The position numbers and the translations under genes are program-made. Below the pieces are notes generated by a model, which searched no databases, was not told the DNA's origin, and was given only the letters and a program-made list of their open reading frames with translations. From CAVQUE01 sp046290435 (GTDB lineage Bacteria; Actinomycetota; Acidimicrobiia; Acidimicrobiales; UBA8592), in contig JBKAGO010000003.1 in the NCBI GenBank assembly GCA_046290435.1, positions 6,424 to 70,423 on the forward strand: a DNA stretch of 64,000 bases, in the 5' to 3' direction. Shown piece by piece: positions 29,709 to 38,742 of this stretch. Within the stretch, counting starts at the first letter, position 1. Each line of letters opens with the position of its first letter.

Positions 29709-30307
29709 GGCTGTGAGTGCTCCTTGTTCGTGTCGGTGGGTTCGTTGTCCCGATTGTCGTCGTCCCCGTCGGCCGCCTCGGCGGCGTCGAGGGCAACGGC
29801 ATCGGTTTGATCGGTGCTCACAGCGAGGTCGGTGACGACCGGGCGGAGCGCATTGGACTCGGTGGTCTGGCCGCCGACGCCGGGCTTGAGCCCCGGGTAG
29901 GCCATCGACAGCGAGACATAGCGGAGCTCCCAGAACAGAAGCCCCAGATGGGTGATGATGATGGTCAGCCCGAGGGCCAGGAGATCGATCCAGCCGGCGT
30001 CGCGGACCAGGTAGACGGCGAGGAAGATGACACCCAGGCGGATGAGGAAGCCGAACATCACCCCGCCCATCAACAGTGCGAGCGAGATCCGGGAGGTGGC
30101 GGCGATGATGCCGGCCGCGATGGCGAAGTTGGCCAGGACCAGGATCATCCCGTAGCCCACGGAGAAGAAGCCCTCGGTGCTCCAGATGGCGGCGCCGATG
30201 CCCATCATCACCGGGGCGGCCCACAGGCCACGACGCACGATGTCGCGGGCGATCTGTGCCACCGGCGACGGGCCCTCGAATCGGGTGAGGTAGGGATCGG
30301 CGCTCAT
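29705..30307 (-). CDS. atpI: AtpI-like membrane protein of the ATP synthase operon
   Basis: 200 residues with four hydrophobic segments in the first 125 (for example APVMMGIGAAIW and LLMGGVMFGFLIRLGVIFLA) and a long polar, acidic tail (about 145-200). Position directly before atpB and topology match subunit I, which helps c-ring assembly in some bacteria; sequence similarity is low, so the name rests largely on context. Confidence 0.75.
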   Translation of the reverse strand: MSADPYLTRFEGPSPVAQIARDIVRRGLWAAPVMMGIGAAIWSTEGFFSVGYGMILVLANFAIAAGIIAATSRISLALLMGGVMFGFLIRLGVIFLAVYLVRDAGWIDLLALGLTIIITHLGLLFWELRYVSLSMAYPGLKPGVGGQTTESNALRPVVTDLAVSTDQTDAVALDAAEAADGDDDNRDNEPTDTNKEHSQP

Positions 30308-30546
30308 GAGGATTCGCGCATCCGGGCGTACTCGGCCATGGCGTGCTGATAGCGGTAGTAGATACTGACCGCAGCCCCGACGAAGCCGAATACGGCGAAG
30401 GCGACCGTGAGCCAGGGTGTGGTGCCGAGCGCACGGTCGACGAGGAGCCCGAACAGCGCGAAGAGCACCGCTCCGAGGACGAGTTCGTACGAACCCGTCG
30501 ATCGGTGCAGGCCTTGGGTCAGGTCGCTTCGTTGCGAGAGATCCAC
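30304..30546 (-). CDS. AtpZ/AtpI family small membrane protein
   Basis: 80 residues with two membrane helices (ELVLGAVLFALFGLLVDRAL and LTVAFAVFGFVGAAVSIYYR), the F1Fo-associated AtpZ/AtpI pattern. It is the first gene of the atp operon and overlaps atpI by 4 bp. Of two consecutive GTG codons (30549 and 30546) the second is preferred because AAGGTG sits 7 nt before it. Confidence 0.75.
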   Translation of the reverse strand: MDLSQRSDLTQGLHRSTGSYELVLGAVLFALFGLLVDRALGTTPWLTVAFAVFGFVGAAVSIYYRYQHAMAEYARMRESS

Positions 30547-30596
30547 CACGTCACCTTCGGACAGCGCGCCACAACCCCGGCGCTGGAACGGACGAG

Positions 30597-30624
30597 AGAC
30601 TAGCGCTTGTGAGCCGGTTCTCAA
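30597..30624 (-). promoter_or_regulatory. Sigma70-type promoter of the atp operon
   Basis: On the minus strand TTGAGA (30624-30619) and TAGTCT (30602-30597) are separated by 16 bp, giving a start site near 30590 and a leader of about 44 nt before the first GTG. This is one of two recognisable two-box promoters in the window. Confidence 0.55.
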
Positions 30625-30722
30625 ATCATTCTCGCGACATACGGCCATGTTCGTCGCCTGAGGACCGATCGACGGGTTGATCGACCGCTCCGCTCGGCCG
30701 GTCGGCGACCCTGCGTGGCCGA

Positions 30723-30728
30723 TACCCT
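30723..30728 (+). promoter_or_regulatory. TANNNT -10 box, probable leaderless start of glyA
   Basis: TACCCT ends 8 nt before the ATG at 30737, with no ribosome-binding site in between (only pyrimidines). Confidence 0.5.
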
Positions 30729-30736
30729 CTCCCCCC

Positions 30737-32230
30737 ATGGTCCGTGACGCCACCACATCCTCCGTCGACGCCGCGGCGTCGAGCCCCACTGCCGGCCCGA
30801 CGCCCGAGGCGACCGCCTATCGGGCCGCGCTCGAGGTGATCGGCGCGGTCGAGCCCACCATCGCCGACCACATCCGGGGCGAGCTCGGCAACCAGCGCAG
30901 CCAGCTCAAGCTGATCGCGTCGGAGAACTACGCCTCGCCGGCGGTGCTGCTGGCCATGGGCAACTGGTTCTCTGACAAGTACGCCGAGGGCACGCCCGGG
31001 CACCGCTTCTATGCCGGGTGCGAGTTCGTCGACAAGGTCGAGACCCTCGCCGCCGACCACGCCAAGGCGCTCTTCGGAGCCGACTATGCCTACGTGCAGC
31101 CCCACTCGGGCATCGACGCCAACCTCGTGGCGTTCTGGGCGATCCTGTCGCACCGCATCGAGGCGCCGTTCCTCGCCGAGCGTGGCCTCGGCCACGTCAA
31201 CGACCTCAGCGACGACGACTGGTCCGTGCTGCGCCGGGCCATGGGCGACCAGCGCATGATCGGCATGAGCCTCGACGCCGGTGGGCACCTCACTCACGGC
31301 TTCCGGCCCAACATCTCCGGCAAGATGTTCGACCAGCGCTCCTACGGCGTCGATCCCGAGACCGAACTGCTCGACTACGACGCCGTCGCCGCGCTGGCCC
31401 GCGAGTTCCGGCCACTCATCCTGGTCGCCGGCTACTCCGCCTATCCCCGCAAGGTCAACTTCGCGAAGATGCGCGAGATCGCGGACGAGGTCGGCGCCAC
31501 CTTCCTCGTCGACATGGCGCACTTCGCCGGTCTGGTGGCGGGCAAGGTCTTCACCGGCGACTACGACCCGGTCGCCAACGCCCACCTCGTCACCTCCACC
31601 ACCCACAAGTCGCTGCGCGGACCGCGCGGCGGCATCGTGTTGTCGAACACCGCCGAGCTCACCGAGTTCATCGACAAGGGCTGCCCGATGGTGCTCGGCG
31701 GGCCCCTCAGCCACGTGATGGCCGCCAAGGCCGTCGCCTTCGCCGAGGCCCGCCAACCGGCGTTCGCCGACTACGCCCAGCAGGTGGTCGACAACGCAGC
31801 CGCGTTGGCAGAGGGAATCGCCAAGCGGGGCGGGCGCATCGTCACCGGCGGGACCGAGAACCACCTGGTACTGGTCGACGTGCGCGGCTTCGGGGTGACG
31901 GGCCGCCAGGCCGAGTCCGCACTCGAGGACGCCGGGGTCATCGTCAACCGCAACTCGATCCCCAACGACGCCAACGGCGCCTGGTACACCTCGGGCATCC
32001 GCCTCGGCACCCCGGCGCTCACCACGCTGGGCATGGACACCGACGACATGGACGACGTCGCCGACATCATCTGCGGCGTGCTGCGTGGCACCGAGCCGAC
32101 CCTCACCGCGGCGGGCGAACCGTCGAAGGCCAAGTTCACCCTGGCCGACGACCTGCGCGATGCGACGAGGGCCCGGTCGGCGGACCTGCTGGCCGACAAC
32201 CCCCTCTACCCCACCCTCGGCACGCTGTAG
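30737..32230 (+). CDS. glyA: Serine hydroxymethyltransferase
   Basis: 497 residues, longer than the usual ~420, with about 30 extra N-terminal residues and extra internal sequence (for example HVNDLSDDDWSVLRRAMGDQ). Core motifs are intact: LIASENYASPAVL, HSGIDANL, DMAHFAGLVA and the PLP-Lys loop STTHKSLRGPRGG. It interconverts serine and glycine with tetrahydrofolate. The extended form may be lineage-specific. The ATG at 30737 fits the -10 box; an earlier start at 30677 would add twenty residues without homology. Confidence 0.96.
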   Translation: MVRDATTSSVDAAASSPTAGPTPEATAYRAALEVIGAVEPTIADHIRGELGNQRSQLKLIASENYASPAVLLAMGNWFSDKYAEGTPGHRFYAGCEFVDKVETLAADHAKALFGADYAYVQPHSGIDANLVAFWAILSHRIEAPFLAERGLGHVNDLSDDDWSVLRRAMGDQRMIGMSLDAGGHLTHGFRPNISGKMFDQRSYGVDPETELLDYDAVAALAREFRPLILVAGYSAYPRKVNFAKMREIADEVGATFLVDMAHFAGLVAGKVFTGDYDPVANAHLVTSTTHKSLRGPRGGIVLSNTAELTEFIDKGCPMVLGGPLSHVMAAKAVAFAEARQPAFADYAQQVVDNAAALAEGIAKRGGRIVTGGTENHLVLVDVRGFGVTGRQAESALEDAGVIVNRNSIPNDANGAWYTSGIRLGTPALTTLGMDTDDMDDVADIICGVLRGTEPTLTAAGEPSKAKFTLADDLRDATRARSADLLADNPLYPTLGTL

Positions 32231-32258
32231 ACCACCGGGATCGAGTCTCTGGACCACC

Positions 32259-32346
32259 GGGGTCAAGTCGTACTTTCAACCAACTCGATACGCGGCGACC
32301 CCCAGGCTCGTCGACCCGGAGTTGGTTGAAAGTACGACTTGACCCC
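32259..32346. repeat. 88-bp element with perfect 28-bp inverted repeats
   Basis: The arm 32259-32286 (GGGGTCAAGTCGTACTTTCA, then ACCAACTC) is perfectly complementary to 32319-32346, with a 32-nt centre. A second element with nearly the same arms and the same centre length lies at 63828-63909. It starts 28 bp after the glyA stop and could act as a terminator, but the arm sequence conservation suggests a dispersed REP- or MITE-like element. The rest of 32231-32448 has no gene. Confidence 0.85.
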
Positions 32347-32448
32347 TGCGTTCGTCCCAGGGAGCGCCGCGACAACCGCTTCGCTCGTGCGCAAGGCCTA
32401 CGCCGCGGGAAGCGGCAGGATCCGCGCATCGCCGATCGGCTCGGCCTC

Positions 32449-32832
32449 TCAGACCGGCATTGCAGCGGTGTGGCGGCGACCGGCGGCGATCGCAGCGGCT
32501 CCCACGCTGCCGAGCACCAGGGCAAGGCTCATCCGTCGTCGCGCCGAGAGCGTGCAGTACGAGTCGGCGCTGATGATCATGGGCTCGCCGGTGGTGAACT
32601 CGAACCACCCTGCGCCCGACCCGATGTCGTCGAAGGCTCTCGTGAACGGCGCCGGGCAACGGACACGGTAGCTGTCGACGGAAGCCTGACCACGGCCCTC
32701 CGCCGAGGTCCCGAAGCCGTGGCTCGACGGCAAGACGACCAGCATCAGTGCCGTGCCGGCGAGGAGCACGCCGACAGCGGTGAGCGCCAGCCAGCCGAGG
32801 CCGGGGCGGAGTTCGTTGACGATGGCGGTCAT
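32449..32832 (-). CDS. Small membrane protein, unknown
   Basis: 127 residues with a membrane helix near the N-terminus (about 12-33, LGWLALTAVGVLLAGTALML), a central extracytoplasmic-looking segment with two Cys (RCPAPFTRAFDD, ADSYCTL) and a second helix near 100-116. The two Cys could form a disulfide. No family recognised. It ends 39 bp before glyA-side repeats and starts 3 bp after the rpiB stop, so it is probably cotranscribed with rpiB. Confidence 0.6.
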   Translation of the reverse strand: MTAIVNELRPGLGWLALTAVGVLLAGTALMLVVLPSSHGFGTSAEGRGQASVDSYRVRCPAPFTRAFDDIGSGAGWFEFTTGEPMIISADSYCTLSARRRMSLALVLGSVGAAAIAAGRRHTAAMPV

Positions 32833-32835
32833 GGA

Positions 32836-33282
32836 TCAGGTCCCGGGCAGGAGCGCATCGATCTTGGCGACGCGTTCGGCGTGGCGGCCGCCCTCGAACG
32901 ATGCGGCGAGGAAGGCGTCGACGGCGTCACGGGCGACCTCGGGGCCGGTGAGCCGTTCGCCGATGCAGATGACGTTGGCGTCGTTGTGCTCGCGGGTGAG
33001 CCGGGCCGAGGTGACGTCGTGCACGGTGGCGGCGCGGATGCCGGGGATCTTGTTGGCGGCGATGGCGATGCCGATGCCGCTGCCACAGACGCAGAGCCCG
33101 AACTCGGCGTCGCCGGAGGCGACCGCCCGTCCGACCGATGCCCCGTAGTCGGGGTAGTCGACCCGCTCGGCGCTGTGGGTGCCGACGTCGACGACCTCGT
33201 GGCCTGCGGCGCGTAGATGGTCGACGAGCGCGGCCTTCAGCGCGAAACCGGCGTGGTCGGACCCTGCAGCGATGCGTGCCAT
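32836..33282 (-). CDS. rpiB: Ribose-5-phosphate isomerase B
   Basis: 148 residues with RpiB/LacAB-type signatures: GSDHAGF (7-13, Asp9-His10), the catalytic Cys66 in VCGSGIGIAIAANK and DANVICIGER. It interconverts ribose-5-phosphate and ribulose-5-phosphate in the pentose phosphate pathway. The ATG at 33282 follows a TAGGTT box by 7 nt. Confidence 0.96.
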   Translation of the reverse strand: MARIAAGSDHAGFALKAALVDHLRAAGHEVVDVGTHSAERVDYPDYGASVGRAVASGDAEFGLCVCGSGIGIAIAANKIPGIRAATVHDVTSARLTREHNDANVICIGERLTGPEVARDAVDAFLAASFEGGRHAERVAKIDALLPGT

Positions 33283-33289
33283 GGCCGGC

Positions 33290-33295
33290 AACCTA
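33290..33295 (-). promoter_or_regulatory. TANNNT -10 box, probable leaderless start of rpiB
   Basis: On the minus strand TAGGTT ends 7 nt before the rpiB ATG. The box directly abuts the 24-bp tandem repeat that occupies the upstream promoter region. Confidence 0.5.
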
Positions 33296-33367
33296 CTACC
33301 CGGGCGCGGGTGAGCCGCACTACCCGGGCGCGGGTGAGCCGCACTACCGGGGCGCGGGTGAGCCGTG
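33296..33367. repeat. 24-bp tandem repeat, three units
   Basis: CTACCCGGGCGCGGGTGAGC plus CGCA is repeated at 33296, 33320 and 33344, the third unit with three changes. It occupies what would be the -35 region and upstream DNA of rpiB. Confidence 0.85.
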
Positions 33368-33396
33368 CCGTCGACGCCCGACGAGGTCAGACGTTC

Positions 33397-33562
33397 TGGC
33401 GCCGAAAACCGTCGCCCAGGCAACAATCCTCGGCGCCAGTCCCATGACCCCAACTCTCTGGCGCCGAAAACCGTCGCCCAGGCAACAATCCTCGGCGCCA
33501 GCCGGACGACGCCACCGAACCGGCGCCGAAAACCGTCGCCCTGACAGCAGTTCTCGGCGCCA
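33397..33562. repeat. Three 42-bp repeats at exact 62-bp period (left cluster)
   Basis: Units at 33397-33438, 33459-33500 and 33521-33562 run from (T/C)GGCGCCGAAAACCGTCGCC to CTCGGCGCCA, so each ends in the inverted hexamer GGCGCC. The 20-bp intervals are themselves related (ATGACCCCAACTCTC, ACGACGCCACCGAAC), so this is a tandem array and not CRISPR spacers. The same unit recurs on the other side of the gene at 33622-34017. Confidence 0.9.
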
Positions 33563-33621
33563 GTGACCGATGACGCCCCGGGCCAGGTTGTCCGGGGGGC
33601 CGTTCTCGACAGACTCTCGAC

Positions 33622-34017
33622 ATGGACACCCACACCCGAAACGCCGGCCTTCTCCTCTGCGCCATCGGCATCGTCGCCTTCGTCGGCACCGGGGCCTCGA
33701 GCTTCACCTCGCTCATCCCGGTGGTGCTCGGCCTCGCCCTCGTCGGCTGCGCAGTGCTGGCCACCAAGCGCCCCGACCAACGCAAGACCGCCATGCACGG
33801 CGCAGCCGCCTTCGCCCTGATCGGCATCCTCGGATCGGCCAGTCGACTCCCCACGGCCTTCGGCGACGACGATGTGTCGGGCTGGGCCATCGGCGCCAAC
33901 ATCGCCGTGCTCGTTGTGCTCATCCCCTTCATGGTGTTGGCCGTCCAGTCGTTCCGGGCGGCACGGCGGGGCTCGGGTCAGGCCGACCCGACCAGCCCTG
34001 CGTCCTCGACCTCCTGA
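33622..34017 (+). CDS. Small multi-pass membrane protein between repeat clusters
   Basis: 131 residues with about four membrane helices (LLLCAIGIVAFVGTGASSF, LIPVVLGLALVGCAVLA, AAAFALIGILGSA, ANIAVLVVLIPFMVLAVQSF) and a polar tail. The family is not recognised; the topology recalls short DUF-type integral proteins. No clear ribosome-binding site or -10 box is seen before the ATG. Flanking 62-bp-period repeats on both sides make it look like a cassette. Confidence 0.65.
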   Translation: MDTHTRNAGLLLCAIGIVAFVGTGASSFTSLIPVVLGLALVGCAVLATKRPDQRKTAMHGAAAFALIGILGSASRLPTAFGDDDVSGWAIGANIAVLVVLIPFMVLAVQSFRAARRGSGQADPTSPASSTS

Positions 34018-34064
34018 CGGCGACCGCCCCCACGCACACGGGCATTCGACCGGCGCCAACGCTC

Positions 34065-34168
34065 CGGCGCCGAAAACCGTCGCCGTGACAACAATCCTCG
34101 GCGCCAGACGGATGACCCCAACGCTCCGGCGCCGAAAACCGTCGCCCTGACAACAATCCTCGGCGCCA
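34065..34168. repeat. Two 42-bp repeats at 62-bp period (right cluster)
   Basis: Units at 34065-34106 and 34127-34168 match the left cluster, with the same 62-bp step and the same following sequence (CGATGACGCCCCGGGC after both clusters). Confidence 0.9.
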
Positions 34169-34209
34169 GTTCGATGACGCCCCGGGCGATGGCGCCCGAG
34201 GCGGCGTCG

Positions 34210-35289
<1,080 letters not shown>

Positions 35290-35291
35290 CC

Positions 35292-36368
35292 TCAGTCGCC
35301 GCCGCCGTCGAGCTCGGTGAGCTGGCGCGCCCGTTCGTGTTCGACGAGTCCGTCGACGACCTCGTCGAGCTCGCCGCCGAGCACGCGGTCGAGCTTGTAG
35401 AGCGTCAGCCCGATGCGGTGATCGGTGACCCGGTTCTCCTTGAAGTTGTACGTCCGGATCTTCTCCGAACGTCCGCCGCCGCCGGTCTGGTCCTTGCGGG
35501 CCGCCGACTGCTCGGCCGCGACGCGATCCTGTTCGGCCGCCAGGATCCGGGCCCGCAGGACCTGCAGGGCCCGGGCCTTGTTCTGGAGCTGGCTCTTCTC
35601 GTCCTGCATCGACACGACGATGCCCGTGGGCTTGTGGGTGATGCGCACCGCGGAGTCGGTCGTGTTGACCGACTGCCCGCCGGGGCCCGACGCCCGGAAC
35701 ACGTCGACCTGGAGGTCGTGGTCGTCGATCTGGACGTCGATCTCGGCAGCCTCGGGCAGGACCGCGACGGTGGCCGAGGATGTGTGGATGCGGCCCTGAG
35801 CCTCGGTGACGGGCACGCGCTGCACCCGGTGGGGGCCGCCCTCGTGTTTCATGCGGCTCCACACCGCCGTGCCCTTGAGCATGAAGGTGATGTCGCTGTA
35901 GCCGCCCATGTCGGACTCGTGGGCGCCCAGGACCTCGAGCTTCCAGCCCTGGCGGGTGGCATAGCCGGCATACATGTCGAACAGGTCCCGGGCGAACAGG
36001 TTGGCCTCTTCGCCGCCCTCGGCGCCGCGGATCTCGACGATGACGTTCTTGTCGTCGTTGGGGTCCTTGGGCAGCAGCAGGTCGCGTAGTTCGGCGTCGA
36101 GGCGGGCGATGGCGGCCTCGGCGTCGTCGACCTCGGCGCGGAGGATGTCGCGGTCGTCGGCCGAGGCGTCGGTGATCATCTCCTTCGCGGTGCGCAGGTC
36201 CTCGTGTGCCTGGCGGAGGCCCCGGATGCGCTCGACGATGGCCTCGAGCTCGGAGTAGCGACGCGCCGCCTGGGTATAGGCGGTCTGGTCTGCCAGCAGA
36301 TCCTGATCGCCGAGGCGCGACTGCAGGTCGAGGAACTCGCGCTCCAGCTCGTCGTGGATGTCGGACAC
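35292..36368 (-). CDS. prfA: Peptide chain release factor 1
   Basis: 358 residues. The anticodon-like tripeptide is PVT (186-188 in RVPVTEAQGRIHTS), marking RF1 (UAA/UAG), and the catalytic GGQ is at 230-232 (GPGGQSVNTTDSAVR). The GTG at 36368 gives the standard N-terminus (SDIHDELEREFLDLQSRL) and sits 7 nt after a TACCCT box. prmC follows immediately. Confidence 0.97.
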   Translation of the reverse strand: MSDIHDELEREFLDLQSRLGDQDLLADQTAYTQAARRYSELEAIVERIRGLRQAHEDLRTAKEMITDASADDRDILRAEVDDAEAAIARLDAELRDLLLPKDPNDDKNVIVEIRGAEGGEEANLFARDLFDMYAGYATRQGWKLEVLGAHESDMGGYSDITFMLKGTAVWSRMKHEGGPHRVQRVPVTEAQGRIHTSSATVAVLPEAAEIDVQIDDHDLQVDVFRASGPGGQSVNTTDSAVRITHKPTGIVVSMQDEKSQLQNKARALQVLRARILAAEQDRVAAEQSAARKDQTGGGGRSEKIRTYNFKENRVTDHRIGLTLYKLDRVLGGELDEVVDGLVEHERARQLTELDGGGD

Positions 36369-36375
36369 GACGGGG

Positions 36376-36381
36376 AGGGTA
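36376..36381 (-). promoter_or_regulatory. TANNNT -10 box, probable leaderless start of prfA
   Basis: On the minus strand TACCCT ends 7 nt before the prfA GTG. Confidence 0.5.
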
Positions 36382-36490
36382 CCGTCCCGCCTCCCGTGCC
36401 CGAGTGGCTCCGGACGGACGCCACGCGGCGATGCCCGGACGAGAACGAGGAACCGTCCGACATTCACGGCATGTGCCGGGCGGCGCGTCG

Positions 36491-36496
36491 TACTGT
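36491..36496 (+). promoter_or_regulatory. TANNNT -10 box, probable leaderless start
   Basis: TACTGT ends 7 nt before the ATG at 36504 of the SDR gene divergent from prfA. Confidence 0.5.
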
Positions 36497-36503
36497 CTCG
36501 GCC

Positions 36504-37295
36504 ATGACCGACGACACCGCTGGCAACGACACCACCTCTCCGCCTTCGACGGCTCCGACCGGCGCGCTCGCCGGCCGACGGGTGCTGGTCGTCGGCGCCT
36601 CGGCCGGCATCGGTCGGTCCTTCGCCGCGGCCGCCGCGGGCGAGGGCGCCATGGTGGCCGTGTCGGCCCGCCGGCCCGAACCCCTCGACGAGCTCGTCGC
36701 CGGCGGGGGCGCCCACCACGCCTTCGTCGGCGATGCGGCCGTGCCCGCCGATGCCCGTCGGGTGGCCGACGAGGCCGCAGCATCGATGGGCGGGCTCGAC
36801 CTGGTCATGTACGCCGCGGGGTACGGCGTGCTGCAGCGCCTGGTCGACACCGACCCCGAGGTGTGGACCGACGTGTACCGGGTGAACGTCGTGGGCGCGA
36901 ACGTGTCGACCGCCGCGGCACTCCCCCACCTGGGCAGCGACGGCGTCGTCGCGTATCTGTCGTCGCGCACCGCAGATGACTGCAACGCCCTGTTCACGTC
37001 GTACTCCGCGTCGAAGGCCGCGCTGGATCAGTGCATCCGAGCGTGGCGCATCGAGCACCCCGACCGACGGTTCGTGCGGATCGTCATGGGCAACTGCCAG
37101 CCCACCGAGTTCGCGAACCAGATGAACCTCGACCTGCTGGGCGACGCCCTCGAGGCCTGGGAACGCCAGGCCATACCGGGCGGCATGATGCACGTCGACG
37201 ACGTCGGCCTGTCCATGGCCCGGTCGCTAGGCGTGGTCCTGGCGCACCCCGACATCGACTCCAGCGAGCTGAAGCTCGACGCCCGCACCCGCTGA
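36504..37295 (+). CDS. Short-chain dehydrogenase/reductase, atypical
   Basis: 263 residues. A Thr/Pro-rich leader of ~22 residues precedes the Rossmann fold with VVGASAGIG; the active-site region is LSSRTADDC...SYSASKAAL with the Tyr-x3-Lys pair. The usual NNAG strand reads YAAGYG, and the C-terminal part (GNCQPTEFANQMN) departs from the common PG motif, so the substrate class is unclear. It is the first gene of the block that separates prfA from rpmE/rho. Confidence 0.85.
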   Translation: MTDDTAGNDTTSPPSTAPTGALAGRRVLVVGASAGIGRSFAAAAAGEGAMVAVSARRPEPLDELVAGGGAHHAFVGDAAVPADARRVADEAAASMGGLDLVMYAAGYGVLQRLVDTDPEVWTDVYRVNVVGANVSTAAALPHLGSDGVVAYLSSRTADDCNALFTSYSASKAALDQCIRAWRIEHPDRRFVRIVMGNCQPTEFANQMNLDLLGDALEAWERQAIPGGMMHVDDVGLSMARSLGVVLAHPDIDSSELKLDARTR

Positions 37296-37413
37296 AGGTC
37301 ACGGGCGCGACCCCTCGTTCCCGCTCTCGGGACCCCGGCCGGCAAGCAGCCCGGCAGTGAGGGCGCCGACGCCGCTCAGGACCCAGCCTCTCACGACAGC
37401 CGGGCAGCACCCG

Positions 37414-37857
37414 TCAGTCGGCGGTTTCGGCTTCGCGAGCTTCCTTCTCGAAGCGGTGGATGACGCCTTCGGTCTCGACCACCAGCGGCGCGACGCTGGG
37501 ATAGCCCGCGTAGGGGGCGAGCATCACCAGCGTTTCGCGCAGTTCGTCGACGGTGAGCTCGCCGTTGCGGAGCGCGGCGCGGGACTGGATCTTCCAGGTG
37601 TCGACCCCGCCCCGGGCGGCGATGACGCCCATGATGAGCAGTCGCCTGTCGCGCACCGACAACACGTCTCGGTCCCAGACCTCGGCGAACAGCGTCGCGA
37701 GCATCACGTCGCTGAAGGGCATCGAGCCCTGCGGCGGGGTGATGACCTCGCCGGCGTAGACCTCTGTCATCTTCGCCACACCCCGGGCCCACGCATCAGC
37801 GCCCTCGCCGGCGGCGCCGGCCGTGTCGTCGGCCGCAGCCTCGTTCGACTCACTCAT
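37414..37857 (-). CDS. Carboxymuconolactone decarboxylase family protein
   Basis: 147 residues with the CMD/AhpD all-helical core (LFAEVWDRDVLSVRDRRLL, IAARGGVDTWKIQSRAAL, LAPYAGYPSVAPLV). The Cys-x-x-Cys pair of AhpD peroxidase relatives is absent, favouring a decarboxylase- or lyase-like role over redox. It overlaps the start region of the 3-hydroxyisobutyrate-dehydrogenase-like gene's stop by 4 bp and completes a P450-dehydrogenase-CMD operon. Confidence 0.85.
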   Translation of the reverse strand: MSESNEAAADDTAGAAGEGADAWARGVAKMTEVYAGEVITPPQGSMPFSDVMLATLFAEVWDRDVLSVRDRRLLIMGVIAARGGVDTWKIQSRAALRNGELTVDELRETLVMLAPYAGYPSVAPLVVETEGVIHRFEKEAREAETAD

Positions 37858-38711
37858 GGTTGTCCTCCCTCGACCCCGTACAGGGCGGCCATCGAATCAC
37901 GGATCGCGTCGAGCATGTCGCCGGTGCGGGCCCGGGTCTCGCCCAGGGACCGAGCGAGCGACAGGTCCTTCTCGGCGATGCCGACCTGGGTGCGCAGCAT
38001 CGTCTCGAACTCGCCGGTGATGTGGGCGGCGGGGATGCCGAGGATGTGGCGGTAGCTGTCGGTCAGCGCGCCGAGCTGGCCCAGCCCCCGCAGCGCTGTC
38101 CACAGCGATTCGGGGTCGCCTCCGACACCGGTGATCAGGTCGTAGCCGGTGGCTGCGGCGCCGAACTGGGCGTAGGTCATGACGTTGACGGCCAGCTTGA
38201 GCGCGGCGCCGGCGCCGACCGGGCCGGCGTCGATGATGGTCTCGCCGTAGATCTCGATGAGGCCCCGGGTGGCGTCGTTCATGTCGGCCATGCCCCCGAC
38301 GAGCATGGTCTGGGTGCCGGCGCGGGCGTTGGCGTCGCCGCCGGCGACACTGGCGTCGAACACCGCCACGCCCCAGCGGGCGGCTGTCGCCTGCGCTTCG
38401 AGGATCGTGTCGGGATGCACCGTGGAGTGGACGAGGACGACCAGACCGTCGTGGGCACCCTCGGCAATGCCGCCGGGCCCGTCGAGCACGGCGGCGAGAT
38501 GCTCGGCGGCCGGGACGCAGATGCTGACGACATCGCTGTTGGCCGCGACGTCGGCGGCGCTGGAACCGGCGGTTGCGCCCTGGGCCACAGCCCGGTCGAC
38601 CGCGGCGGGGACGAGGTCGTGGACGGTGACGGGCGCGCCCGTGCCGATGAGGTTCTCGGCCATCGCCGAACCCATCATCCCCAGGCCGATGTAGCCGTAG
38701 CGGGTGCTCAT
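37854..38711 (-). CDS. NAD(P)-dependent 3-hydroxyisobutyrate dehydrogenase-like enzyme
   Basis: 285 residues: dinucleotide motif GYIGLGMMGSAMAENLI (6-22), the substrate loop DASVAGGDANARAGT and the catalytic Lys in GAALKLAVNV. These beta-hydroxyacid dehydrogenases oxidise short hydroxyacids; variants act in terpenoid and aromatic catabolism. The substrate here is unknown. It is cotranscribed with the P450 upstream (31-bp gap). Confidence 0.9.
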   Translation of the reverse strand: MSTRYGYIGLGMMGSAMAENLIGTGAPVTVHDLVPAAVDRAVAQGATAGSSAADVAANSDVVSICVPAAEHLAAVLDGPGGIAEGAHDGLVVLVHSTVHPDTILEAQATAARWGVAVFDASVAGGDANARAGTQTMLVGGMADMNDATRGLIEIYGETIIDAGPVGAGAALKLAVNVMTYAQFGAAATGYDLITGVGGDPESLWTALRGLGQLGALTDSYRHILGIPAAHITGEFETMLRTQVGIAEKDLSLARSLGETRARTGDMLDAIRDSMAALYGVEGGQP

Positions 38712-38742
38712 GACAGTGCCTCCTGCCTCTGCGGACCCGCGG

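Noticed and set aside
32836..34059. RpiB as the end of a 407-residue protein
   Set aside because: The upstream part merely translates the 24-bp and 62-bp repeats; RpiB has a complete canonical N-terminus at 33282.
33397..34168. CRISPR-like array: 42-bp repeats with 20-bp intervals
   Set aside because: The intervals are related to each other, only five units exist on two sides of a gene, and no cas gene is present; it is a tandem repeat.
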